NCBI RefSeq assembly: GCF_905115235.1
Contig: NC_051850.1
Location: 25,979,010-26,043,009 of the forward strand
Source of the DNA: Hermetia illucens
Lineage: Eukaryota > Arthropoda > Insecta > Diptera > Stratiomyidae
Length of the DNA stretch: 64,000 nt
Direction of reading: 5' to 3'
In this document: piece after piece, positions 44,531-57,600 of the stretch
Numbering within the stretch: the first letter of the stretch is position 1
Layout of the letters: each line of letters opens with the position of its first letter
The notes under the pieces: generated by a model
Told to the model about the DNA's origin: nothing
Seen by the model: the letters and a program-made list of their open reading frames with translations, nothing else
Databases searched by the model: none
Made by a program: the position numbers and the translations under genes

Positions 44531-45611
44531 AGCCTCTCGTGGACTACATGTAATGGTTCATAGGAAGCCTTTCTCTTTTTTTCCGAATTCGCGACTGCTT
44601 CCACTAGGCTTGTCAACAAAAGTGCAGTATTGAAAGAAGTAGAGCAGTTCACTCCAAAATCCCGCCATTTAACTTCGCCGAAATTCGCGTTCCAGTTGGT
44701 GGTAGTAAATATTCTGGGAATTCTCATTATCATAATCAAGGAGCGTGCACACAGTTCTGAAACCAATTTTAGACGGTTTTTTATTGTCAAAGGTTGTAAC
44801 CGTTGCGGCAGCAATAAAGTTTCGGAATTTGCAAGTTGTTAGCCTACAAGTTTCTATTCCTTTTAGTCATCTTTTACGACAAGCAAAGAATACTTTCACT
44901 TGTTCTTAAACCCTAGCTCAATGATTGCAAGTATTGACTCTTTGCCTCTTATTTGAAGGACCGGTTGAATAGTCTTATGCGAGCTACATTTAAAAATATT
45001 ATTGATTCTGTCTGAATTTTTGATCCTTTCAAGTTGTGTTCATAGTGTGCTCCTATAGTTTTACATTATACGCAACAATCCATTCAAGACCGTAACGGTA
45101 CACTACAGGATTACAGTACCCTATAGGAGGCAATGTGGTCAGTATTCTTCTTAACAGAGAAAATCCTTCATTTTTACTTTGATTCTTAGCCAGCTTATTT
45201 CAAGTTTAAATCGAATATTACCATATTTCTTAAATAATTGAACAAGCAATTTGCGATTCCTCTTTCATTTTTCATCAATAAACTATTCTACGTGGCGACA
45301 TTAATTCCCGGAAATCACCAGCGGAACTGTCACAGCAGTTTCCTGTTCCGCGAATAAGTTTAGCCAGAGCACAAACCACTCCTTGCCAAGAACGCTCATG
45401 TGCGCCACTTCTGCGAATGACATTTCGACCTCTCCCACTCACCCCGAAACCAGGTTATGTTACTCAAAGTTGACGGCCCCAGTTGGATTTTCGCATTTGC
45501 TTCTCGTGGAGGTTACTCGGTAAAATAACTCAGAGAATAGTTTTGATTTGCACGTTGTGTTGCTTGTTATTGGTTGTTGTTCCTTTTTAATTTGACCCAC
45601 GACAATTCGAG
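44531..45611. other. Intergenic; upstream region of AIMP2
   Basis: No genes recognised. Contains one SINE fragment at 45071-45146. The last 100 bases should hold the AIMP2 promoter; no TATA box is seen. Confidence 0.5.
45071..45146 (-). mobile_element. SINE fragment with internal deletion
   Basis: CGCAACAATCCATTCAAGAC joins two parts of the SINE that are about 50 bases apart in full copies. Then come CGTAACGGTACACTAC and CTATAGGAGGCAATGTGGTC. Confidence 0.8.
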
Positions 45612-48600
45612 ATGTACGAGTTGAAAACGCTTCTGCCTGCTTTCGACATTACCGTGCCCAAGTGCATGTACGCCATGAAGAGCCTGGCCCTGAAGCGCGA
45701 CGGCGGAACGCCAGAAGTAAGTGGCTCATCGATTTGCTCCTCAACAGATCCTATCCTGCAGAGCATACGTCGGCAAATTGATATGGTTTTGAAGGTTATT
45801 TAACGTTCCTCTTGGGCTGAGTTATTTTCAGTTTAGCATGTTTAGTGTCTTTTGTGTTTTCTGTGAAGAAAATGAGTGGGCTCTGCCTGTCAGCAATTTT
45901 ATGGTTAATAACCTAGAGCAGGTGTGCAGAGCGGTGCCGATGGCTGCACTATTTTTGTCTGAAAAGAAAAACTGCTTATGTGGCAGGAAATGGGTCGGGG
46001 AAAACGATTTTCCTATTTCTGTTGTCCACCAAAAACTCGGGCGAGCCGGATTCTGTAAAGTGGTCTAATCAAATGGTTAATAATTGTGTTCAAATTAATG
46101 AACAACAGTTCAATGTATTCGATATTTCATGCATAATTTTCTTCCTCATGTATATATGCCACTGCTTTTTCCACATCCTTTGCAATTTCTGCTTCCATTT
46201 GGTCTGCTTCCAGCTATTCAATCCTCTTTCTTGCCTCACCATCTTTTTTCTCTTAGCTTTTTCCGCTTGCTTTTCACCAGAAAGTTCCTTCCGTTCTCGT
46301 CTGCCTTCTACGAAAGTCCAGGTTAATTCAATTATGTCTTCGGTTTTTAAGGATGTCAACTGCTTCTGGTACTTAACTGAAGGCAAATTTCATAAAAGTG
46401 TTAAATATTCTTTGGATGCGTTTTTAAAGACTATCCAAGAGGAAGAGACAAGATTTCTATTAATCTAGATGGCCACGTAATGTCGCCTGAGAAAAGAGTG
46501 GGGCTCTGGATTTTTAATTGTAGACTTGTTTCGGTGGAATCGGCCGATATTTGAATCATTATCTTAGCTATCAAGAGGTTCGTCCCTATTGAAAGAGTTA
46601 TTGACGCTTCAGTATCATTAAAGTTTTGACAAGACATAAACCAAAATCAAGGTTTTCAATCTGACGATGGCATTTTCACTATCTACATTCATGGGCAGAG
46701 TATCCAAGGCGTTGATCAATTTGTATATATCTAGGAAGCGTGGTTTATGCTCATGGTTCCACCGGACCGGTCGTCGCATTAACAGCGTTAAATTCACCTT
46801 CGCTGCTTTGTCTATAATCTGGAAATCTCAACACCAAGATCAAGTTGAGGCTGTTCTGTGCTAATATTCTTTCTACGTTGTTATTTGGGAGTAGCTCATG
46901 GAAAGTAACCACCACTACTACTCTAAAGCTCCAAGCCTACGTCAACATTTGTCTAGGTAATGTACGCTAGTCTTACTACCTCAAACAAAGAACTTGGTCG
47001 GTGCAATACCAGCTACGTATGGCCGAGGTGCGACCGTTTTTATGCTGGCTACGCTATGCAATGTAACTCATTCTCTCAGAATAGCGGAGAAGTATGTTTT
47101 ACCCATAAAAACTTGGCGCAGAGCAGTAGAGGGAAAATGGAGAGTTCCTGGGAAGTTCTGGGAGGAAGCGGGTTGATGCGCTATAGAGAAATATTCTGGG
47201 TCCAAGGCAAAAGTTATAAGGAAACATGCGGTCCGGAGAGAAAATTACGCGGACCTCCATATTATAGCTTTTTCCATCAAAGTTTCTTTTGCGAATATCC
47301 CCCTCGTAAAAGGATGTAACTCACTGTATGCGTGAGCATTCACAGTTTCCTTAGTTCTACAAAATTTGGTGTCAATCGCTATAACCGTCTTCGAGAAAAA
47401 TGCATCTGACCGGCAGACAGTAAATCGATTTTAATAAGGTTTTGTTTTACACAAAACACAAAGAGATCAGGGGCTCGATAGCTCGGATTATGGTCCGTTC
47501 CGTTTTCTGCTGCACTTTACTATTATTTCATGCACATAAATTATTAGAGATTAGAGTACTCTAAGCAATACTATGGTGGCGATTTCGTGAGAAGAAAGGA
47601 GAAGATGATAAGCGATTACTAACCATTTCGAATGTGGAAGAATCGTGGAACCAAATGAAAGACACGATCGACAAAGCAGCCTCTGCAGCCCTTGGGGTCA
47701 CCAAGCCAGGTAAGCGGTACATTAACCGAAATACTTGGCTTTGGAATGATGATGTTGAAATGAAGTGTGTCTGTATCTGGACACTCGGGATGGCGAGAGA
47801 GATCTGTATTGACTTGCAGAAGCCGAAACGAACGCACAACACTTCTGTTGCGTTAATGACAAGAACGGTATTTTACTTACCAACTGCCGAGCCGCAACAG
47901 ATAGATGGCGAGAATACTTCGAGCAGATTTCAACTGAAAAATTTGCTCATCCTCCACTTCCATAATCAATGCCGCCATTTGGAGTGGTTCCACCTGTCAG
48001 CGCAACTTGGTGCTCAGAGGTGGCGGTGAGGAAGATGGGGCGGCAACCCTATCGGCCAAACCAAAACCAAGTGGTCGAGGAGAACCTCCATAGTGGTGGC
48101 ACCGGGAGACGCTGTAATTACTTTGGTTTGCCGGCCGTGATTCAGTAGGCGAATGCTCCAAAGACCTAATTAGGGCGATCAGACCCGAGTCTGCACGGGG
48201 ACTCATCTGAAGTGGCAAATTGGTCACGAAACCTTACCAGGGGTATACTGGTACCATGGGAACCGGGAAAGCCACTGGACTCACATACTTCGGGTGAACT
48301 CCTGTGGTATGTGAGGACAGCTCGGTTATTTGCGGTTGGCCCCCCTAGTGGGAGTTTCATGGTGGTTGTGGTTGTGCTCAAGCGAGAAGAGACCTTCGGG
48401 CCTCGACGTGGTGTTGCGTATCAACACGGGTGCCGTTCTCCTTAGTTCGGTAGAAATTTAGGTAATTCTTGCATCCACCAGTATGCATGCTAAGCCATGC
48501 ACTTGGTGTAGACTGGTACCGTTGTGACTTGTCTCAGCGGGGCTCTTATTGTGGTCACAAAATCAATCCGTGTCTGAAGAGGACCGTAGGATTAAGTCTC

Positions 48601-51600
48601 ACGACAGGTGCCTACGTAAAACACTATGGGCTTCACTGTCAGCGCAACTAGAGTCGCAGAGGCAATAAAACGAATGAAATCTGGGAAAGCCATAGGCCCT
48701 GACGACATCGCATCTGAACACTTGAAAGCGAAGAGCTGGGACCCAACACTGTGGTTCAGTGAATTCTTTAACCGGGTTATTCAGGAAGGAAGAACACCAT
48801 CTGACTGGCAAGAAAGTACCACTGTTCCAATATGGAAAAAGAAAGGTAGCCCAGCAGAATGTTCAAATTACCGTCCGATCCGATTACTTTCCCATACCAT
48901 GAAGATTTTTGAACGCATTCTTCAGAACCGTATTCGCTAAATCGTGCCACATGAACTCATCTGGTATGCTTTATTATAACAATTTGTGCCAGAAGAACTC
49001 GTGCGCTGGGTTTAATTGCTCTATCACGATCCGAAAAGTAAAGTTCGAAGTATGGCGGGTGTATCAAAACCGCTTCGTGTCTCTGTTGGTGTTCATCAAG
49101 GACACCGTCACACGGGACATCCAACATCCAGCGCCCTATACACTGCTTTATGCAGATGTTTTCCTAGCATCACATAGCAGAAATGATCTCGAGCAACTTG
49201 TCCAAAAATGGAATTATCGCCTCATGCAACACGGTCACAGATTGAATCTGAATAAAACTGAATTTCTGACAGCCGATCTCCATGAGGCAGGCACAATCAC
49301 TGTCGGCGGCAGTGGCCTGCCCAGAACTGAGCGATTTTAATACCTTTGGTCAACACTATCAGCCAATGGAGAACTGCGTTATGAAATTGCTGCACGCATT
49401 ACCGCAACCTTGATGAAGTAGCGTTCCACAACGGATGTTCTTCTTCGACGTATCAACGAACGTCTTAAATCTAAAATATACCGCAATATCGTTCGTCCTG
49501 TCGCCTTCGATGGTTCTGAGTATTGGCCGACTATGTCCGGATAGCTGAGTGGTTAGAGCACAAGGCTGTCGTACGGAAGGTCGCAGTTCAAATCTCGCTG
49601 GCGGCAGTGGGATTTGTATCGTGATTTGACGTCGGATACCAGTCGACTCAGCTGTGAATGAGTACCTGAGTCAAATCAGGGTAATAATCTCGGGCGAGCG
49701 TAATGCTGACCACATTGCCTCCTACAGTGTTCTGTAGTGTACCGTTACGGTCTTGAATGAAGTGCTCTAACACACTTCAAGGCCCTGATCCAATATGGAT
49801 TGTTGTGCCAACGATTATTATTATTATTATTATAAAAAAACAATGAACGGCGTCCTGCGGTAATGGAGACGAAGATGTTGCGTTGGGCTAGTGACGTGAC
49901 ACGTTTCGACCACATCCGAAATGAGGATATCCGCGATCGATATGGGGTTGCACCGATCGTCGAAAAGTTGCGAGAGAGGGATCTTCGATGGTATGGTCAT
50001 GCAATTCGCGCTAACGAGAATTCACTTGCCAAGATTGGTCTGAACATCGAAGTCAATGGTAAACGACCAAAAGGCCCGTCGAAACAACGGTGGCTTGATA
50101 CGCTGGATGGTGATTTAAAAGCCTCGAGATTGCATCCAGATCAGGAATTTGATAGAGCCAAATGGCGAAACCGATCAAGACGAGACGACCCCGCTTGTGA
50201 GTGGGACAAAGGCTGAAGATAATGAGGAAGAAAGATAGGTTTGTGTATATACATAGTATAGCCATAAGTGCTATCAGTCGATGCGTATAGCGAGAAATAT
50301 TAGGCCACCGAAACTGGTAACACTGCGCACGGAGAGTACCTAATCACTTCCACTTCCACTTGGAGTACCTTCCACTTCCGTTAGACTTTCAAAAAGATTC
50401 TTAGTTTGTTAAAAAAGCTGCCGATGAACGAACGATTCGTTTTTTTGGACAATAGTTCGATACCGCGAAACAGCTAATGTGGTGGACAGGGCGCGGTAAG
50501 GGCGCCTGCGTTTCGTACGTCGCCGGAAGGTCATGCATGCTGTGCATGAGCGTGTTCGTCGCAATCCTCTTCGCAAGCAGAAACGAATGTCGGCGGAAAT
50601 GGGCGTTTCAACTCGAAGTATGAGTCGTATTTTACGAGTAGATCTCGAACTCGGTGCGTACCGGCGGTGCCTTAGCCATATGTGAACGCCAAAACTGAAG
50701 GAAATACGGCGAACTCGGTGTGCTGCTCTTCTGCAATGATTTCCCGGTAAAAAATATCGCATCGTGCGTGCAGCTCGAGAAATGCTGCTTCATACTGTAC
50801 GTGAAGCGATCGATGCATGGCCTCACAGACTTCGGGCCTGTATAGCTGCTAGCGGCGGCCATTTTGAATATTTTTCTTCGGTTGAAAGCTCTATGTTTCC
50901 CTTCTCTAATGGTGTACTTTTCGATTGATTTGGTTTATTACTTGCATCTCACAATATATGTTGGAAAAATTTCATTACAAAGAAGATTTTTTCTGGAAAA
51001 TCTAATTTTTCACAGCATTGTTTAGGCTAAGGTAACCTGCTATTTTTTCCTATACAGGACACTGTAAATAAAACCACAATTGAAGAAAAGTGATATCCAA
51101 CGGCTTAACTTCCCTCAATATGCGCGCAATATATTAGGGAGGAACTAACATGAATGTTATATTCAAAAGACTGTTTTGTAGCAGTGAATTTGTGTACTAA
51201 TAAAATTGTTTTTGGTTGAGCTTATTACATTTTAAACATACCAACAAATCAGAGATTTGATTGGAACAATAACTGTTTGTTTTCCTTGAAAAATTCTGAG
51301 TAATAACATCTGTTGCTAGCTTCGTCTAAATTTTTGGTTTCTCCCGTTTAATTTTTTTTGCCAAAGCTGTTACGTGCAGTTTTCTGTTTGTATACTAACA
51401 TGCAGCAAATCAACTCATAAAAATAATATTTTTCCATATTCCAGGCCGAAAACGCTTCCGCTATGACTAAATTGGAAGAACGACAAGAAGTAGTTATAAA
51501 ACAACTACACGAACTACGAAATCAGCTTCAATCGATGCGATCGTCATTGAACGTTTGCGGCAAAACTATACAACATACTCAACCTAGGGGCGAAGTTTAT

Positions 51601-54600
51601 GTAATTTATAAAACTATTCCTATTCCCTGCAGGACTCGACTGATTTACTTTCTATTATTAACTCAAAACAGGAATCGCTTCCAGATATAGTTATTAATGC
51701 GCATCCGAAATTCATACCATATGCATTACTCGCTATTAAAAATATATGGAAAGATGTTTTCAATATTGATGTGAAATGTTATTCACATTCAACAATTGTT
51801 AGTCTGGACCAGGAGGCAATTGAATTTCAAAAGCAGATAACTGCTAACAACTCATCTGTGAAGAGTCCTGGTATTAAAGTCACACTTATTTGGAAAAATA
51901 GTAAGTACCATCTTTAATTACTGGAACTATCATTTTTTACTATGAAATGTGGCAAAAGCCAGACAAACCCAGGAGGTATTTGTTTGAAAGTTTGTAATAG
52001 CCGGGAGGATAAACCCGGTGACGTGGTTTACAATTTTCGCTGATTGTTACTTGATACAACCCAGAGTCCACTTTGACAGTTATAGTAAAAAATCACTTGT
52101 TGATTAACGAATTTCGCTGTTCCGATAGATGTTGACAAAGTATACTTTGCGTTAGAGCTGCGACATCATCGAACAAATATCGATTTCTGGATTAGAAGTT
52201 ACCGAACAAAAACATCGATATTTGTCATCTTGGAGTATGGAGTGTTTTTATCAGCCGATCACTCCAATATTTGTTTCAAATATGATCCAAGAGGCACTAT
52301 CCTCTTCATGTCCACCTAACCGCTGGCCTATGTTGATGTGTCCGGATAGCTGAGTGGTTAGAGCGCAAGGCTGTCGTACGGAAGGTCGCGGTTCAAATCT
52401 CACTGGTGGCAGTGGAATTTGTATCGTGATTTGACGTCGGATACCAGTCGACTCAGCTGTGAATGAGTACCTGAGTCAAATCAGGGTAATAATCTCGGGC
52501 GAGCGCAATGCTGACCACATTGCCTCCTAGTGTACCGTTACGGTCTTGAATGAAGTGCTCTAACACACTTCAAGGCCCTGATCCAACATGGATTGTTGCG
52601 CCAACGATTATTATTATGTTGATGATATCGACATCACGGGAAGAATAATCGGAGATGTACAAACTACTTCCATCCCAATCGGGCAGACGTCGTTAAGCGC
52701 CAGATCTTGGGCTGCCAATTAAAGAAAGTATGACGAAATATATGGTGGTAACATCAGCACCAAAATCATTAAAGACACTGGTCAAATGAGACCAATAAAT
52801 ATAAAGAGTCTTCAACTTTGTCGCGGTTGAAAACTTCTTCTATCTAGGGTCGAAAGCTTCGACGGTGAAATTCGCGCTAGGTTATTGGCACCCAACAAAA
52901 CCTATTTCAGCCAAGAAAAACTATCTCACACGAAACATCTCATCATAGGATCAAAACTCTTACTGTACGGCTGATATTATATGATCAGTATTTCATCCAT
53001 TGAAAATGGACTGATGAAAAACTGATGGATTGACGTGCTTAGTATAAAGAAGATGATAAAGAACCGTTTTTCTTGAATGCATTTAAACATCCGAACCATT
53101 TGGAAACCATGTTTCGATTAACAATACAATGACAGTTGCACTACAGATTTTTTTTAAAAATTTAAATATCAGTTCATCATTCATTGCAATAGAAACACCT
53201 TAAATCATCAGTTTACCATAATTTTGCCATTGATTGACGCCAGACTGATTAAATACTCATCGTGTAAGCTCAGCCTACAAAACAATGATCTTGCCAGTCC
53301 TCGAAAACTTGGAGTTGTTAGCAAAAAATTGCAAACTCTTAGCTGCGTTCGAGAGAAGAACAACAACAAATACAAGAGGTGGTTTAGAAAAACACAAAAT
53401 AAAAAATATACAAGTAAGCGCTGGCAAAGAAATTGCACACCAGAAATGAAAAAATCGTAAACTTTCTGCTAAGCAAATATAAAAGAAGGTCCCTCAGCAG
53501 ACATGCTGTAAAACTGACAGCACAAAAAGATGTAGACAATTCCTTATGCAATTCTGCGAAAAGTCTAAAAAAAATTTGACAACAAATCCCATTTATTGAA
53601 CAGGGCCTGGGTTCGCTCTGTAAAAGATGAAGCAGATCTCTTCGCAACTAGGAAGTATCTTCCAGCCTCAAAATATATAGCAATCTACAAGTCTAATCCC
53701 AGTCACAATAAGTTGACTATCGCCCATGTAAAACTGAATGAGCTAAGGACAAAAATTAATACGGAAAACGTCCTAATAAGCTCGAAAAAAAACTGTCCAT
53801 TTTCTTAGGCTATCCACGAATCATGCAATTTTTTCATGTCTTCATATAAGTGGAACTGCTGATCGGCCAAACCATGTGTCACCCAACAGATTAAGTAATG
53901 ATGATCTGGGAAATATTGTGGGTGGGGCAGGACTTCAAATTTGAGCATTTCCTTATAGGATTTAATGGTTTCGGCAATGTAAGGCCGAGCGTTGTGATGC
54001 TCGAGAATCACTTTGTTGTGTTTCTACTCCTATTGTGCCCGTTTTTCGCGTGGTACTCGGTTCAATCGCATCAATTGGAAGTCGATACCTTTCACTAGTG
54101 ATGGTTTCGTCCGGACCCAACAGCTTATAATAACTAACACCGACCTGGTTCTACCAAACACCAGCATAACTTTCGCAGCGTGAACATTGGAGCAGTTCCC
54201 ACGAAATCTTTGGGTTGTTGAAATGAATCCATTTTCTATCAATCGGTTCGATGTGATAAAGAAAACCCTTCCATTTTTTGCTGCGGAAGCAGTTGTCCAC
54301 AGGTGGAATAACGACACTCAACATCCCTTGGTTTCAAATCATAATCCAATCTGCTTCCTTTTTTTAGTGTGCCCCACCTATGGGCGCATCAGACATTCGA
54401 TTTTTGATGGTGATGTGCTCCAACTGCAGCGGGTAGCATTACATCCACTAACGTAAATTCAGGGGAATCGAGTACTTAGACCACTAGGGCTTGAATGCTC
54501 ATAGGTTTTGCCTCTCCCTCACCTCATACACTCACACATATTCCTTGCTTTTGAATCTTTCTCAATGCATGCAATTGCTTAGAAATAGTTTGGTGGGTAA

Positions 54601-57600
54601 CTCCTAATCCTGAAACAAGCGATTCTTCTGTTTGGCATAGATCCTCATCGAACAATACCTTCTTCCTTCATGCCGACAGTTGTCAACATCGAAATCACAG
54701 TCTTTGAAGCGACGGAACCAATCACGATACGTTGTTTCACTTACAAGAGCTTTCCTATAAACTTTTCTCGATGTATAAAAACAAAACCTTATTAAAATCG
54801 ATTCACTGTCTGTCTGTCTATCACACGCACTTTACGGCTAAACCGATACGAACGAAATTTGGTGGATAGATGAGAACTATGAAATCCCACGCATGCAGTG
54901 AGTGACATAAATTTAGGTTGAGTTTAAAGCGCGAATTACGTGACTACACCATCGAAAACGTCTCACTCGCAGTTTTTCCACAATCGGTGCAACCCCATAT
55001 CGATCGTGAATATCCTCATTTCGGACGTGATCAAAACGTCTCACGCCACTAATCCAATGCCACATCTTAGTTCCCATTACCGCAAGACGCCGTTCATTGT
55101 CTTTTCTAGTCGGTCGACACTCAGAGCTATAGAGAGCGGCAGGCGGACGACATAGATCACATCCATCACAAAGAACGTCAATTGTGGAATGCCGCTTCAT
55201 CCAGGTTGCGTTAATGCGTGAAGCAATCTCATTACGCAGTTTCCATTGGCTGATAGCATTGGCCCGAGATATATAATCGCTCAGTTCTGGTCAGGTTACT
55301 GCCATTGACAGAACTGAGCGATTTAAATATCTCGAGTCATTGCTACCGGCCAATGAAGAAGTGCGTTATGTTCCTCATATAGGGAAACACCAAACCTTTT
55401 ATATCTGAAGCGTCAAGCTTCCGGTTTCCCGACTGGTTTCAATTTGTCTTTCGTTGAACCTAGCTTAGTCCTCAGTTGTCTGTTGCGTTCAAACTCACTA
55501 CTTCGATGTTGTGTTTTGGAAGCGTATTTCTTATTTTGCTCGTTAACGATGAAAATGTAACGCTCGCTCTGATAGGTGGATTATCCTTTTTTACTGTTTG
55601 TAGTAGTAGTGCTCTTCCGTCAATGGTGTCTCTAGCAATCTATGTATCAAACTGTAGTAAGCCGCCAGTTTCTGCTCATATGTGTGTTTTGACGCTTTCG
55701 GTATGGTACGTTGTGCATGAGTTTTCTTTCTGAATATGTCGAACTTGAGTTTACTGTTGTTTCTTATTATTGATAGGTCAAGAAGCGCTATTCGTTGGTC
55801 ATCTTCCTTTTCCATTTTGAAAGTCATGTTGCGATGTATGTTATTGGAAGCAATACCTAGATCTGAATTCAGTCTAGTATCTACCGACTGTTTGTTAATG
55901 AATAAGCTTTCGTGGGCGCCCAGCTATTAATTTTTCTTATTTGTTTTAATGCTTTCAGATCGTCGGTGTTTATTTTATGGCCGCATTACACCATATGATT
56001 AGCCACCATAGATTTTGTGGGTTTTCGAGAGCGTTTGATAGCCAACTCTGCCTCCTTCGTATGCTTCCTAAATCTAGTGGTTACTAGCCTTTTCGTTTGT
56101 CCGGTATACAGCTTCGGACAATCTGAGCAAGTGATCTTCTAAATACCGCGCATCTCCTCTACCGTTTTTCGGTCATTCTCTCTAGCAAGTTGAGATTTTA
56201 GCTAGTAGATACGACTTGATCCTACCAGTTGTATATTGAATTTTTTTAATGTGCGTTTTATATGCTTGGACAGATTGGAGAAAGACGCTTGACATTTTTA
56301 ATGTGGTAGGAGTCGATTTTTGCACAGTGTAGTGAGGTTAATACGTTCCTGATCATCTTATCTATGGTGGTGCTGATGTACCCATTCTTCCTTGCAGTGT
56401 CCATAATGTAGTGTTTTTCGATCTCTCTGCGATATCAATAAATAACACTAGCAAATAGGAACAGCAAGTTTTAATTATTTCATATAATTTAATCGCTAAA
56501 AATACCGCGTAATTACACTCAGATAAATATTACTTGTCTGTCGAGGTGACTGAAAAGAGTTAACCTGTATTACTTACTTGAATAAAGGACAAATTCATCA
56601 TCATCAACGGGGTAACAAACGGTATCTGGTCTAGGCCTCCAGGAGGAACTCCAGGCGTCCCGGTTTTGCGCATAGCTCTACCAATTTGACGTTCCTCAAA
56701 ACGGTCTGGGGTCCTGGCTTATGCCATCGCTCAGGCATAGACTTTCCGGCTGGATCATCCTCATCTATACGGATGAAGTGACCCGCCCACCGCAACCTGT
56801 TGAGCCGGATTTTATCAACAACCAGACAATCGTGGTATCGCTCACAGATTTCGTCGTTATGTAGACTGAGGTCCCATGTATAGTGCATTTCCCCGGCTTC
56901 GGCAACAAACTCAATTTGGGAATCAGCTAATACAACAGAAATCAATTAGAGTCGAGCACCTGGTGTTATTACTTAAACATCAAGCGATAAAGTAATGTTG
57001 GGCGGAGCTTTGCTAGTCACACCAATATTGTACGCCAACTTCCCAAGATCGCCCGTATATAGCAAAGTTGCGAAGAAGACTAGAATTACTCATTTTTTAG
57101 CTAGATTAAGTAAGTAAATAAGATATAGGTCATGTTGCTTCCTTCTCTAGAGTCAACCGCTTCGCGTGACTTCGACAATTTCCACTTTCAAAAATTAGGC
57201 CTAGGATCGTTTAGTGGATATTTATTGAGATATTGCCTATAAGTGTAGGCACATAAGTGTAATGTTACTCCTACGAGGCTAAATTAAATTTCACTTTGTC
57301 GTTAAATTAATATCAGAAAATTTCATGGGTTTAGTTTAGTGATTTAGGATAGTTTCACAAAGAACATAGGTACTTACTCCTAATTTTCTCTCTTTCACTT
57401 TCCAGCCGAACATACTGAAATGATAAGTTCACCAACAATGTACGTCCCCATCTACGGTGAGGTGAACATAATTCGATATTTAGCCCGCGTCGGTCCTCAG
57501 GATTATCGATACGAGGATACCACCTATAGCAATGATATTGATGTTATCCTTGATATTTGCTACCAACTGTTACGTTGTCAAACAGCTAAGTCAATGCAAC

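Larger units (their letters stand above)
47560..50230 (+). mobile_element. RTE-d LINE, longest copy, with two nested insertions
   Basis: Endonuclease-RT linker (GVTKPGKRYINRNTWLWNDD; 47690-47750), RT start split by element X (VSATRVAEAIKRMKSGKAIG, then TVPIWKKKGSPAECSNYRPI; to 48940), palm (YTLLYADVFLASHSRNDLEQ; 49140-49200), thumb (LPRTERF), then after a SINE at 49535-49834 the C-terminal part (METKMLRWASDVTRFDHIRN, LRWYGHAIRANENSLAKIGL; 49860-50216). A palm segment near 48950-49080 is deleted or rearranged. The full-length endonuclease is absent. Dead, but the last 117 codons are open. Confidence 0.9.

Noticed and set aside
45838-46468. Possible extra exon or nested gene in AIMP2 intron 1
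   Set aside because: The open frames show no recognisable domain, and AIMP2 splices in frame from exon 1 to 51445 without them.
49535-49607. Possible genuine tRNA gene
   Set aside because: The head has A- and B-box-like blocks but poor arm pairing and is joined to a repeated SINE body and tail; a second copy at 52339 has a target duplication.
54925-55373. Twin priming as the cause of the RTE-d inversion
   Set aside because: The inverted part repeats sequence also kept in direct orientation, so the overlap is too large for the twin-priming layout.
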